The notes beneath the pieces are model-generated. The model saw only the letters and a program-made list of their open reading frames with translations, searched no databases and was not told the DNA's origin. From Sarocladium kiliense (lineage: Eukaryota > Ascomycota > Sordariomycetes > Hypocreales > Sarocladiaceae), in the NCBI GenBank assembly GCA_030734395.1, contig JAUZTG010000017.1, positions 1,116,001-1,180,000 of the forward strand: a DNA stretch of 64,000 nt. The letters run 5' to 3'. A program made the position numbers and the translations under genes. Shown here piece by piece: positions 23,401 to 34,419 of the stretch. Positions within the stretch are counted from its first letter, which is position 1, and each line of letters opens with the position of its first letter.

Positions 23401-24497
23401 TGTACCGATACGATGAGCCGCGCCACCGTGTCCTTACCGGCCTCTACGCTTCTCATCTTGAGTCTGCATCATCCTTCCGCGAGGCTGGACTAGCATATGA
23501 ATCGCTCCAGAATTACGCTAAAGCGACTGACTGCTACCGCGCAGCGGGGGCGGCATGCTGGCAAGAGTGCCTTTTCTCCGCTCGGCAGCAGACCAATCCT
23601 CCGCTTTCCGATGCCGCTTTCTCTGACCTTGCTACCACTCTCGCGGATGCGCTATGGGAGACCAAAGATTACGCAGCAGCGGCAGATATCCACCTTGACT
23701 ATCTTTCAGCACCAGAAAGTGCCATCAAATGTCTTTGTAAAGGCTACCACTTTGCCGCCGCGATGCGGCTTACCACTACACTTTCCTTGCCCTCACTGGT
23801 TTCTACCATTGACACTGGCCTTGCTGAGGCGCTATCTAGCACAACTGAGTTTCTTGCCGATTGCAAGGGTCAGGTCCGCGCACAGGTGCCCCGTATCATG
23901 GAGCTGCGTCGCAAAGCAGAGGAAGATCCCCTATCCTTTTACGAAGGCGAGAGAGCAGGCGGTGCAGACATTCCGGATGATATCTCTGTAGCTGCATCTT
24001 CAAGAATGAGTACCAGTGCAAGTCTGTTCACGCGGTACACAGGAAGTCAGGGCTCGCAGACTATAGGCACGGGCGTAAGCCGTGCCACCAGCCGGAACAG
24101 AAAGCGAGAGGAGAAGAAACGCGCTCGAGGCCGTAAGGGCACCGTCTATGAGGAAGAATACCTTGCGAACAGTGTGAGGCGGTTAATTGAAAGGGTCGAA
24201 GCCTCTAAGAGCGAGACTGAGCGTTTGGTTTTCGCCCTGGCCAGGAGAGGTATGGCAGAGAGGGCGAGAGCTGTTGAAGCGCTGATGGCTGAGGTGCTGG
24301 AGGCATGTGAGAGAGCCGTCAGTGAGGTCTTTGCTACGCCAAAGCTTGATAAGCATGATGCTGTGGCTGACCATGAGGAGACATGGCGGCCAGTTGGAGG
24401 TGATGCAGTATTACAAGACTGGGAAGCAGCACGGAGGAAGAAAGCGGAGCCACCTGTGGTAACCAAGTTGAAGAAACTGACGTTACTTGGTTCCTGA
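20418..24497 (+). CDS. ELP1: Elongator complex protein 1 (IKI3 family)
   Basis: Four exons, 20418-20608, 20667-22387, 22442-22784 and 22838-24497, give 1304 residues, the normal length for ELP1. Introns are 53-58 bp and all three junctions restore family motifs: TSDDGQT to LLVASWEAPSPSPDL, LLPDVD to ELDVPGDDPEADERCR, and LSSLR to EEDVTQSMYQDT. The N-terminus MRNLRNLRF and the GSIDAGISAARWSPDEE segment belong to the WD40 propellers. The C-terminal half is TPR-like helical repeat, and a basic stretch rich in Arg/Lys (RNRKREEKKRARGRKG, near residue 1160) matches the tRNA-binding region. ELP1 is the scaffold of Elongator, which adds cm5-type groups to wobble uridines of tRNA. No break or missing segment is visible. 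Confidence 0.96.
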
Positions 24498-24750
24498 GAG
24501 AAAAAGCGATACAAAATCCAAACGGAGCCGCACGACCTGAAATGATCCTTCACTGATGTGCAAGTTTGTCAAAGTAGTTGAAATATTGAAGGCTAAATGA
24601 GTACAAACGTTACAAAAGCCCGCACGCTCTTGAATGCAAAATAGAATCAAGGGAGCTCAGCCGCCTTGTGAGTATGAGCAGCCGTGGAAGTAATCTGTTC
24701 CATTGTGACGGCCCAGCTTGCCGTCTCTGCGTCCTCTGATGATCATCGAC

Positions 24751-27700
24751 TTAATGGTCTGCGCCGCCTTCATGATTCTCTCCCTTTGGTCCTTCACCAG
24801 CTGCGTCACTTGCCTCTATTTCTGCTTCAGCATTAGCAGCTCCTCCTCCTCCTCCTTCTTCTTCCTCCTCCTCCTCTTCCTCTTCTTCTAATTCATCGTC
24901 CAGAATGATTCCGTTCTGGCGCTCCCACACCTCTCTTCTGATTTGATCATCCTTGGCCTTCCGTGCTCTCTCCACCTCTTCGAAGCCGCCACTCTTCTTC
25001 AGCTTTCCCTCTGCAACGAAATCTCGGATCTCCCGGTGCATTGGATTGCCCTTTCGTCCCTCTAACTCCTTCTGGCGTAGCTTTTCTGCCCGTTCAATGG
25101 CTTCTAAGCGGTCCTCGTGATTGGGTTGCAGGGCGCGAACTTCGCCAAGGACACCCTCCTTTGCAGCGGTCGGGTCTACACTATGACCGAGGTTGTTCAA
25201 ACCCTTTGAGAATTGTCGTGCTGTGCCTGCGCTGGCGCCTGTGCCATTGTCTTTCATCTGCTCCTTAGTGGCCTGCTCAACGAGGGTGAAAGTCTCAGAT
25301 GCCTTTTCGAGGTCATCCCGAAGGTCAACCATGAGGTCTTCCATAAGACGCAGCTCATCACGGCCCTGACACACATCCTCAAGCTCCTTCTCCCAGATCT
25401 TTGTCCAGATGGGCTTCTCTTGCTTCATGTAATCCTCCATCTTTTTCAGCTCCTTGGCCAGGTTTGTGATGTCCTTGGACACGTTCTCAAGTTGTCGCGG
25501 CAGCGGGCGAACACCCCGGTGAACAACATCCTTGCGCAGGTCCTCAATAAGGTCTTGGAGGTCATCTACCTTGCCAACAAGATGGTCGGAGTCTTTGTTG
25601 AGCTGTTTCCTGCCACTAGTAACATACGAGTATCCCGCATCACCTTCCATGTCCGGGATCGCTGCACGGCTTGCTGCGGTCTTGACATTCGCGGCCTTTT
25701 GGCGTAGGGTGGACATGGACGTCTGAACTTCGGTTTGAAACTTCGAGTACGTCTGTCGCAGCACCGCGAGATCCCGTCGAAGGCTCTGAAGCTCGCCGGC
25801 TTGACCAGCATTCAGTCTCCTACTGCCGCTGAAGGCAGTCTTGGAGCTGTCATGTGACGAAGGAGCAACAGGCGGCGCAACAGCAATCCTTGCCATTTCT
25901 GTGGCAGTCTCTTGTTGACGGTCAGACACTCGTTGCAGAGCGGTTCCTTGATCATCAACATTCTGCTTCACCTCTTTGACAATCTTTGTTAGGGCTGCCA
26001 AGCCATCATCAAAATGACGCTTGACCTCGTCAAGAGGCTCCACGTTGAGAACAAGAACCGTCCTATCCTTGATATCAGACAAGTCTTCGAGCTCGTGACG
26101 GACGCCAGATACCGGATCCTGAATGTATATCTCGGGCAGGTCTGCTCCATTCTGCTGGGTATTCCACGAGAATTTCTCAATAAAAGCCAATTGTAGTCGC
26201 CCAAGAGTCAGTTCATCCCAACCCTCAGACAGCACGAACTTCTTGACTTTCGTGCGGTATTGAAGAAAAAGTGTAAGCTCCTTTGTGGGCGTTGGAGGCG
26301 GGGATACCTGGAAGTAGGACTCATTGGCTTGAGGCTCGGGCTTTGGCAATGGGGAAGGCGTTGCCTTGGTCCCCGACTTTGATGAAGCCGGTTCCTTTAG
26401 TTGCTCAGAGTCATCAGCTTTAGTTGTGGTTTCTGATAAGGGACTGAAAAAGGTCGGGTCTGAGGGAGGCCCGGTGAGCGTTGCGCTGGGCTTAAAGTTG
26501 TCCTCTGTCGAACGCGGTGTGCTTCCATCTTCCTTGACGGGTATCGGCGCGGAGCTGCCTTCCTCCGAAACCCGAGTCGGCACTCTTGCTGGCGAGGAGT
26601 CGAAGCGCCCTGCTTTAGTCTGGTTTGAGATGTGGCGACTATGTCGCACAGATTCCCTGGTCTGGACAGCCCGCAATGACTCTCGCGCTTCTCTTCCGCC
26701 TCCTCGATTCGGCACTGGAGTGTTCTGTGACGGAAGGAGAGGAACACCGTTTGCACCGCCCAGATGTTTTGATATCTGGTATTGAGAATAGCGTCGCGAA
26801 GCTCTGCGCTCCAAATCGCCTCCTTTTTGTAATGCTGCCAAAGCACTTGACTGTTGATCTGGCGGAGGCGGAGGTGGGGGTGGAAAGGCATCGATGTTCA
26901 AGCTCTCGGTCGAAGGCGCCGTCGGCAAGTTTGATTCTTCGTTGGGATACGGAGGTAATACTGGAATATTCTGCATGGTCGAGCTCGCAAGTGAAGACTG
27001 ATCGGAAGTCGAAAGCGAACTGCCCGAGCGAGGCAAGTCCCGTGCTGCACTATTAAAGCGTCGGCTGGGGGACGAGTTGACGCCTGATTGAGCCGGTGCC
27101 GCCTTTTTGTCTTGGTAGCCATTCTCGATGCCCTCATCAAGCATGCTTGTCAACCCACTGGCTCCACTGGCGACAGTGCTGACACTTGTGGTCCGCTCGG
27201 GAGGCGCGTTTGGATCACGATCGCGTCCTTGTCCTGACTTTTGCCGTAACTTTTGTTGTTTGCGCTTCAGGCCGTGCAATAGGTTGATGATAATGTCTCG
27301 GATCCGTGGAAGATATTTTTCCAGGTTCTCAGCACTGGCTTCCTGGCTCAGCGTTGACTCGAGGATATGTCGCAGTAGATCAGGAACGTTGCCGAGGTCG
27401 GAGGTGTCAACATTAATTGCAGTGAAAGCGCGACAAGCCATATTAAACTCGTAACCGAGGCGAACATAGACGTCGGAGACTTGTGAGTCGGTGGCTTGGC
27501 CGCGAGACCACTGTGTTAAGGTTTCAAGAAGTTGTTTTGTCGCTACGAGCAGATGAGTGACGCTCTTCTCGATCTGCGAGAGGGGCATGTTTGAGCCACT
27601 CCCAGAGCCCTGTTATAGTAATCGTCAGCAAGCTATGGCATAGTTTTGCATGGACGCAATTGCCGACTGAGACTTCACGCTGCAGCTCCATGTGCGCAGC

Positions 27701-27906
27701 GCTGTCTGCAATGCGGTGCTACGTACATCGCGGTTCCCCCTTCTGGATGGGGGTCCCGATCTTGAAGAAGCACCCGACGGACGTGGCTGTACGCTGCCTG
27801 CATTCCCAGGCGAAATGGAGCGAACGGGAATATTCGGTGGTGGTCCAGGTTCACCTCCTGGGGATCGGACCCCAAAGCCACGGCCGGGCGGAGCAGATGA
27901 TTGCAT
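24751..27906 (-). CDS. BUD6: Bud6/Aip3 actin-interacting polarity protein
   Basis: Two exons, 27727-27906 and 24751-27609, give 1012 residues; the 117-bp intron has GTACGT and ATAACAG sites and joins in phase 0 (SRRGNRD to GSGSGSNMPLSQ). The N-terminal conserved block runs from IEKSVTHLLVATKQLLETL through INLLHGLKRKQQKLRQK. A long disordered Pro/Ser middle follows, and then from FLQYRTKVKKFVLSEGWDEL the AIP3 domain with long coiled coils (VKRHFDDGLAALTKIVKEV, DHLVGKVDDLQDLIEDLRKD). Bud6 binds actin monomers and formins and stimulates actin cable assembly at sites of polarised growth and septation. The C-terminus carries a run of about 12 glutamates encoded by a trinucleotide repeat. It is convergent with ELP1, 253 bp apart. 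Confidence 0.94.
24838..24890. repeat. TCC/TTC microsatellite encoding poly-Glu in Bud6
   Basis: A TCC/TTC trinucleotide run inside the Bud6 coding sequence. On the coding strand it reads as GAG/GAA and gives an acidic run near the C-terminus, followed by a short poly-Gly. Confidence 0.85.
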
Positions 27907-29089
27907 CTCTTCAGCGACCGAGAGAGGACTTGTTGATAAAGAGCCGAATCGGCGAGACTGTGTCCCGGTTGCGTTCGTCAGAGTCGGTGGATCGTTGAGG
28001 CAAAAGAAGCAACCATCATCCCTATCTCGTCATGAGGCGATGCGCAACCGGTTGCTGGGAAGACCACTACCTTGCTCGGGGGTTCAGCTCGTTGGGGCGT
28101 CAGATCATCGAGATGGCTGACGAAACGCGGCAGGATCGAAGCGCAAGACGGTCAATCTGTCGCTGCGAATCGAACGCGGGCAGCTCTCGAGGGTGGGTCT
28201 CGTCGAACGTTGGCGAAGGCACAGAGGTAACTTTGTGGGAAGGATCGGTAGATGAGGTAGCGCTGCGGATGGTGATGGGAGTTGTCGCCTTGCCGCCTTG
28301 TCTTGGGCGAGGATTGGGGAGAAGTGTTGCGCCAGATGGACAGGGGTTGGAAATTCAGAGAGTGGAGCTGAGGACCTTAGGAGTAGTAGCAAGGTACGCA
28401 GTGGCCTGTATGTCCTTGTATTCGTGGGCAGGCAGTTCGACCTCCCGTTCCCAAGCCACTAGCGAACTCTTCAGCTCAGTGCATGCACGTGAGCCGAGAC
28501 TGGAAAGTGGGCGTCACCCCCGACGGAACTTGGAAGTTCCCAACGAACGGAGTACCTTGAGGTAGGCACTTAGCGCGAGTAGGTACTTGCATTATCTACC
28601 TTACCCTATACACCATTGTAACCCCGGTTTGGCTTGCTACCTGAGGTGATTCAGGTACTTCCAGAGAAATTGTATTAACTGCCAGAGCATTTTGTAAATC
28701 TCTAAGGGGTATCGTTTATGATCATTACCGTTAACAATATGAGACTTGTGGAAAGAAGGGGCTTCTGTGAAACTGTGGTGCGTGCATACTCAATCATCAA
28801 GGATGGTCCCTGTGTGCCCGCGCTTTCTAAGTGACGGTACAGACACTTCAATACCGTAACAAAGTCGTGGCGTTAGGTTGAGACCATCAACACTAGAACC
28901 TAAGCGCCTTGATTGAAAGAGAGACTCTGCCCAGCATCACGAGCAAAGGGCAAAGCTAGCTTTATGCGGCGTGTGCTTTCGTCATAAGTAAGCCGGTGCT
29001 GCCGACATCCAGTGGCTTCTCATATCTACAGAAGTTGTCTTCCCGAAACTCGTCCAGCCTGCCACATTCTTCACCGATACCTTGCCCAA
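27907..29089. other. bidirectional intergenic region (BUD6/monooxygenase)
   Basis: Upstream of two divergent genes. The frame at 28032-28565 (177 codons) and its antisense partner have no recognisable domain. Between 28560 and 28700 there is a low-GC run with repeated TACCT/AGGTA-like words. Confidence 0.45.
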
Positions 29090-30386
29090 ATGTCTTCACA
29101 GGAAGTTGCGATCATTGGGGCCGGCCCTGCTGGTATGTCTGCGCCACGCACTCTGGCACGATGCCGCCGTTGACACTTGGCCAGGCTGCATGTTGGCAAG
29201 GTTACTCTTTCTCAAGGACATCCCAGTCACGGTCTTCGAGAGCGAGACATCACCCGACTATCGCTCACAGGGTGGGACCCTGGATCTTCACTCTTCCAGC
29301 GGCATGACAGCCATGAAGGAGGCTGAGCTATGGGAAGAATTTGAGAAGAATGCGCGATACGATGGCCAATACCTGGCAATGACCAACAGAGATCTGAGGT
29401 ATCTTTTCGTTCGGGGCGCCGCAGACAACATCAGAAAGGTCATGGATGAGCGCCCGGAGATTGATCGTGCTAAGTTGAGGCAAATCCTCACTGAGTCGCT
29501 GCCGGAGGGCATAATCAAATGGGGCCACAGATTGCTCAATGTGGAGGCCAATGGAACTCTTGTCTTTCAGAATACTACCGAATCAGACTTCAGTCTTGTC
29601 GTCGGAGCTGAGGGTGCCTGGTCTAAGGTCCGCAAGTTTCTGGCACCGAATCTTCGCCCTGTCTACGCTGGCGTTGGAATGCACGATCTGCAGATCCCGG
29701 ACGCCCAGAGAACTGCTCCTGAAATTTACAAGCTTGTAAATCGTGGAAGTGTTTTCGCAGGTAGTGAGGGCCAGCGCCTCACGAGCCAGCAACTTGGAAG
29801 CGGTGCGATCAACGTCTACGCCTTCCAACGATATGAAAACGCGGACTGGATGAAGCCAAGCAGCTGTGGATACGACACCACAAACCTGAATGAAGCGAAG
29901 CCTGCGCTGCTGAAGGATTTTGCCCATTGGTGCCCTGAATTGAGGGCCATCCTCCACGCCACTGCAGGGAGCTGCATTGCTCGGTCGTTGTATATACTTC
30001 CAACGGGCCAGCGTTGGACGCATAGGCCTGGATTCACACTGATTGGAGACGCTGCTCACCTCATGACTCCCTTTGCTGGCGAAGGCGTGAACCAGGCCCT
30101 CAAAGATGCTTTATCCCTATCACATGTTATCATCGCCGCTGCGAGTGGAGATAAGAACTTCGATGCTGAAATCGCGCGATTCGAGGACGAGATGATTGGA
30201 CGGACGACAAAGCTTCAGCAACTGTCCTTTGACTTGTTGCAAGACTGGATGTTCACTTCCGGTGCGCCTGAATCGATCATGCCAAAGATGTTAGCAAGAC
30301 ATGTCAACGCACGACTTCCATGGTTGGCGCATCCACTGACACTGGCTGGTCTCTATATTTATTATTATGTGACGAGCTGGTTTTAA
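29090..30386 (+). CDS. FAD-dependent monooxygenase, TetX-like
   Basis: Exons 29090-29132 and 29185-30386 (52-bp intron, GTATGT donor, GCCAG acceptor) give 414 residues. Splicing completes the dinucleotide-binding motif: VAIIGAGPAG (residues 6-15) runs into CMLARLLFLKDIPVTVFE, the second strand ending in the ribose-binding Glu. A GGTLDLHSSSG segment, a RPEIDRAKLRQIL segment and LVVGAEGAWSKVR follow, as in the TetX branch of class A flavin monooxygenases. Near the end IGDAAHLMTPFAGEGVNQAL carries the conserved GD motif that contacts FAD. Such enzymes hydroxylate aromatic or polyketide substrates using NADPH and oxygen. The C-terminus ends in a hydrophobic segment (LTLAGLYIYYYV), possibly a tail anchor. 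Substrate unknown; tetracycline activity is not implied. Confidence 0.9.
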
Positions 30387-30973
30387 CGTGACACTGTGGA
30401 TTCATTGGCTTGTGGAGGGCCCCAAAGCCTCAGCTATTTAGGATCACGAGCGCGGATGCTGTCGTGAAGATCATACTCGCCGGACCAAAAAGGTCGCTAT
30501 TAACATGATCCAATAAAGGAGTCGGTCTAGAGAAATTGAGAATCGAAGGCAGCACTTGGCTTCATCGTGTCTATATTTGGTGATGTAGTTCGAAGGAACC
30601 CCGGCCTTACTCTAAACCTCACTGACTCTGCAAGCTCTCGAGACTTCAGCAATGGAGCTCGGATCTACAATCACTCAAGGGCTCTGCTGGTCAGCGCAAA
30701 TCATTGAGCAGGAAACATACAGCCGTGCTTCGGTACCTCGCTGATCGCCGCTCAGCCATGCCCAACTGGAGATCAGTGCAGTTCAGAGGAACACTGGTTC
30801 ATCGGCGAATGTCAAAAGCCTTGTGCTCAGGGTATCGCTTTGCTTGGCACGATCTATTTACTCCGTTGGACTAGTTCTAGGTCAGTTCTTGGTCTCTCTT
30901 CGTCTATTGGCAAGATTAGCTTTGCAGAATGCCCGTCCATGATGAAGCCTACCAGTGCTGCACAACGAACCCC
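30387..30973. other. convergent intergenic region
   Basis: Between the 3' ends of the monooxygenase and glycosyltransferase genes. I see nothing supportable. Confidence 0.5.
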
Positions 30974-32194
30974 TTATTCGACGATCCAGTAATTCTCTTT
31001 CCCACTTAGTAATTCCGAGTGCAGGATGTCCGTCAGTGCTTGTAGCATGGCGGTCTCGGCGCTCTGTTTCGTGCGCGGTTTGTCCAAGGTATGATGCCTC
31101 AGGAACTGGCCTGTACAATTCGTCAGGAGTGATGGATGATCTGCCAGTCCAGGATACCCCATTGCATCATCGCAGGGGATTTCCAGGACGTTACTGCCAT
31201 CTGGATTGAAGTCGTACCGAATGTACTCCGAGAAGGCCCTCTGCTCATGACTCCATTTATTCTTCCAATTTGCGCAACCCTTATATCGTGTCTCCTGCGG
31301 ACATTCCGCCCACGCAGCCATCATCTCGAAAGTCAGAGGCAAAGCCTGAGCGATCACAAAGCCGCTGTTGAGAACCATCTTGCCTTTGCTGTCTTCGCTC
31401 ACATGCTTGTTGCCCTTTACAACCTGCGCCACATCCAGCGGCATGGCGATAGATGTCTGAGGTGTTATGCCCCATCGATTGAAGAGCCACTCAAGAGGAA
31501 CCTCGAGGTGTTGAATAGTTGCATCTGCATCGATGAATATCACAAATCTGTAGGACTCGAGGAACCGCGCTAGAGCATGTGGCTTTATCCACGTATTATG
31601 CATATCTTTCAGCTCTGCGGCATTGAAGAAGCGGTAGTCGTAGCCATGAACCTGCGCTTGGAAATATCAATACTGTGTAACAAACATGTATACGGAAACA
31701 TCTGTGATCACGGAATGTCGCTGCTGTCCAGAAATCATGAACTCACCGTACAGGAAGTGGTTCAGGAAGCTTGCGCTCGCTGCTGAGCCTTTGCGTTTCA
31801 GTTTGATGGATTCCCATTCCATGCGTCCATCACTCCAAACCTCATTCGGTCCCTGGGGAGCCCGCGTGTCAATGTCCAGGATCAAGACCTCATCTTTCAA
31901 CGGTTTGTGCCACCAGGGTCCATCCGGAGCGATCCTGAACTCCTCACCCGATGCGTCTCTATACGTTTTCGCTGATATTGGATGCCTTGTCGATTCGAAG
32001 AGGTTGAAGAAGTTGCTTGGAGTTGATGAATGGTCGTTCTCTTGGCAGAATGCGTTCCCGAGCTTGGGAATAACAGTGTTGTGATCCACAGATGTGGACA
32101 AGACGAGGAGTATCAACACAATCGTAAGCACAGTACCAACAGTAAGAATACGATGTGATAACATTGCGCTGATCGCTGGGACGGCTGTCGCCAT
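30974..32194 (-). CDS. type II membrane glycosyltransferase (nucleotide-diphospho-sugar transferase)
   Basis: Exons 31747-32194 and 30974-31656 (90-bp intron, GTGAGT donor, CCAAG acceptor) give 376 residues. Near the N-terminus a hydrophobic stretch (ILTVGTVLTIVLILLVLS) is a signal anchor. The catalytic domain contains VLILDIDTRAP, an NHFLYAQVHGYDY junction restored by splicing, and then FVIFIDADATIQHLEVPLEWL, whose DADA is the metal- and sugar-nucleotide-binding DXD motif. KMVLNSGFVIAQ and a SHEQRAFSEYI segment follow in the order known from fungal GT-A transferases related to the GMA12/MNN10 and nucleotide-diphospho-sugar transferase groups. A Golgi role in protein or glycan decoration is likely; donor and acceptor are unknown. 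ATGs at 32323 and 32164 are alternative starts. Confidence 0.85.
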
Positions 32195-33658
32195 TTGTCG
32201 TAGGCAAGGGGATAAAGAGGACCAAGGCGACGTCAAGAGCCCCAGGGCCGTGGAATAAAAGGGGTGGCAGTCCATTATCGACACCAGGGAGGAACTTTCT
32301 CTCTCAGCCCAATGCTCACTCATGCCCTCTATGCACCAATGGATCGATCGATCCCTTTAAAAAAGCAATAGCTAATCAGCGTCTCTGGCTCGTGTAGTCA
32401 TCGGCCGTTCGCTTACTCATTTACTGTGCCCGTGTCCTTCGTGAATAATGTGGCACCCCCTTAAGCTATGGGAATGCCTTCGCCCAAGTGGGTCTGTCAA
32501 GGGAGATACGGTTGGTAGATGGTCTAGACTGCTCGGAGCGCCCTGATCAAAGTGGCCATTAAGTCTTAGCGTCTACTAATAAATAACACGAAGGGTTACA
32601 GCCAAAGCTATTGGAATGCCTTTAAATAAACCCGAGTAGGTAGCGCGTTATTTAACGTCTGGCTACAAGTTGTTTCCGTCTCATGCGTTCCGGCGAGGGG
32701 GCGGTGGAAGGAGAAATTCACCAGGTAATCAGTCGATCAGGACAATAAGTACAACTGTGCCCAGCACAGGCGACTTGTCCTTGCACTACCCCATGGTAGT
32801 TATCGGCCAGTCTCAAGAAGGAGTTCGTCTGGAGAGGACAAGCCCTGGCACGATCTTTGTACGCGCCACGGGCCGATGCACTCTTGACAGGCCACGAGGA
32901 GCGCCGCCCAGGTGGACCCCCACGCGACCACGGGCATTGGCAAGGTTGCGTGAAACCCAGAAATTCAGTAAGTCTACGGCAGGGCTCGAATAGAGTTCTG
33001 GCTGGTCGAAACACGCAAGGTCGTATACGCGCGCTCACAACCCTTCTGACGACCGCCGCGTCGAATAACACTAAGCCACGGTTGTCTCCGTGATGGCGAC
33101 CAAGATCTGCGGAGCACGGCTCTCTTCGAAACTTGTCTCAACAGTATTGGTACCCAAAAGCAATTCCAGGACATTAACTTGGCGTTGTCTACACCCAAAA
33201 TGCTTGGGAGTAAGGTCTGCTACCACGTAACCATCGCCCTTTCGAGGGAAATTCTTCACATTATTTCCTGCTTGGAGTGATTCTTATCTCAGGTTGGCCT
33301 TTCTTGGCGACAACCCTAGTTTCCACATTTGCCCCCTCATCCAATGTCTCGAAGTCCTATGCGCCGAACAGGCCCGGACTTGGATTCTTTTATCGAAGAA
33401 CTAGAGCATCTGCCCTGGACTAAAATCAAGTGAAAATCAAGTGCAATTTGCCGCTCCGTAACACCTGGCTGAATGACATGGTTCTAATGCTGACTAGGAG
33501 GTGTGCAGGTGAAAGCCTGTGTGTCCATTGCACGCACCTAAAACAGGCCCTGTGCTCGCTACAGAGCCAAGGGTCGTTCCGGGAAACATGAAAAGGCTCA
33601 AAAAAGTTGATCGCTTCTAAAAGGAGAAGAAAAAGCAAAAGAGACACCAGCCAGACAT
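32195..33658. other. intergenic region
   Basis: About 1.46 kb. Frames at 32670-32993, 32718-33071 and 33426-33722 have no domains, signal peptides or splice-restored motifs. I see no gene. Confidence 0.45.
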
Positions 33659-34419
33659 TTAACTCATGAGCAACGCAGCGACAACACCAAACACAGACAG
33701 GTTCCCCAGCGTACCAATGCATGAGAGCGGCCTGCCCCCATCGTCGGTTGGTTCCGCAGTCGGTGCCTCTCCGGTCAGCGTTCTATCCGTTACTAGCGAC
33801 TCTATGCCCGGCCCTTGCTGGCCAGCAGTGGCGGTGAAATAGTTGCTCACGGCGGTCGGTTTGGTCGTGGTGGGTGATTCGCTCGGGTTCCAGATACCCG
33901 CCACAGTGCTGGTTGCTTCGATGTTGCCAATGATAGAGTCCAGGTCAGCAGTCTCACCTCCGCTGCAATATGCGCTTGAGATGCTTGATATGAGGCTGCT
34001 TCCCTCGTCATACTGGTCTCCAGATATAATCTCTTGGTAGCTGAGACATGCTCCGCATCCGATGGTGTCCTCGAAGAAGGATCCTGCAAGGAGAGCAACC
34101 ATCATCAGTGTCTGCAGTTCTCGGCCCAGGTGGACAAAGAAAGGGGACGGGGCTTCTTACCATCGCAAACGCATTGTTGCATCTCGCTAGATGTCAGATT
34201 CCCATCATTGCTGCCGATGCCGCAGGCTTCCATAATCTTGGCTTGACGCACACATGGCGGGAGTGACTCGTCGGCGTTACCACCGACTGTGTCAAGATCA
34301 CTAATGAAGCACGGGTGAGATGTCTCGCGATCAGGGCGTCCCGGGGGAGGCCGAGGCTCAGCGGACGTGGTTGGGATAAGCGCCACAAGCGCAGCGAGGA
34401 AGGTGGTAGTTTTGGTCAT
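33659..34419 (-). CDS. GPI-anchored Cys-rich cell-surface protein
   Basis: Exons 34161-34419 and 33659-34083 (77-bp intron, GTAAGA donor, TTGCAG acceptor) give 227 residues. The N-terminus MTKTTTFLAALVALIPTTSA is a clear signal peptide. The mature part has eight cysteines in the first about 110 residues, including CVCD and GCGAC pairs. The CVCDG motif is completed across the splice site. A Thr/Ser/Pro-rich stretch follows and the protein ends in a hydrophobic segment (NLSVFGVVAALLMS) with no charged tail, the layout of a GPI-anchor signal. The Cys spacing resembles small extracellular fungal domains but not clearly CFEM. Likely at the cell wall or plasma membrane; role unknown. Confidence 0.82.
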
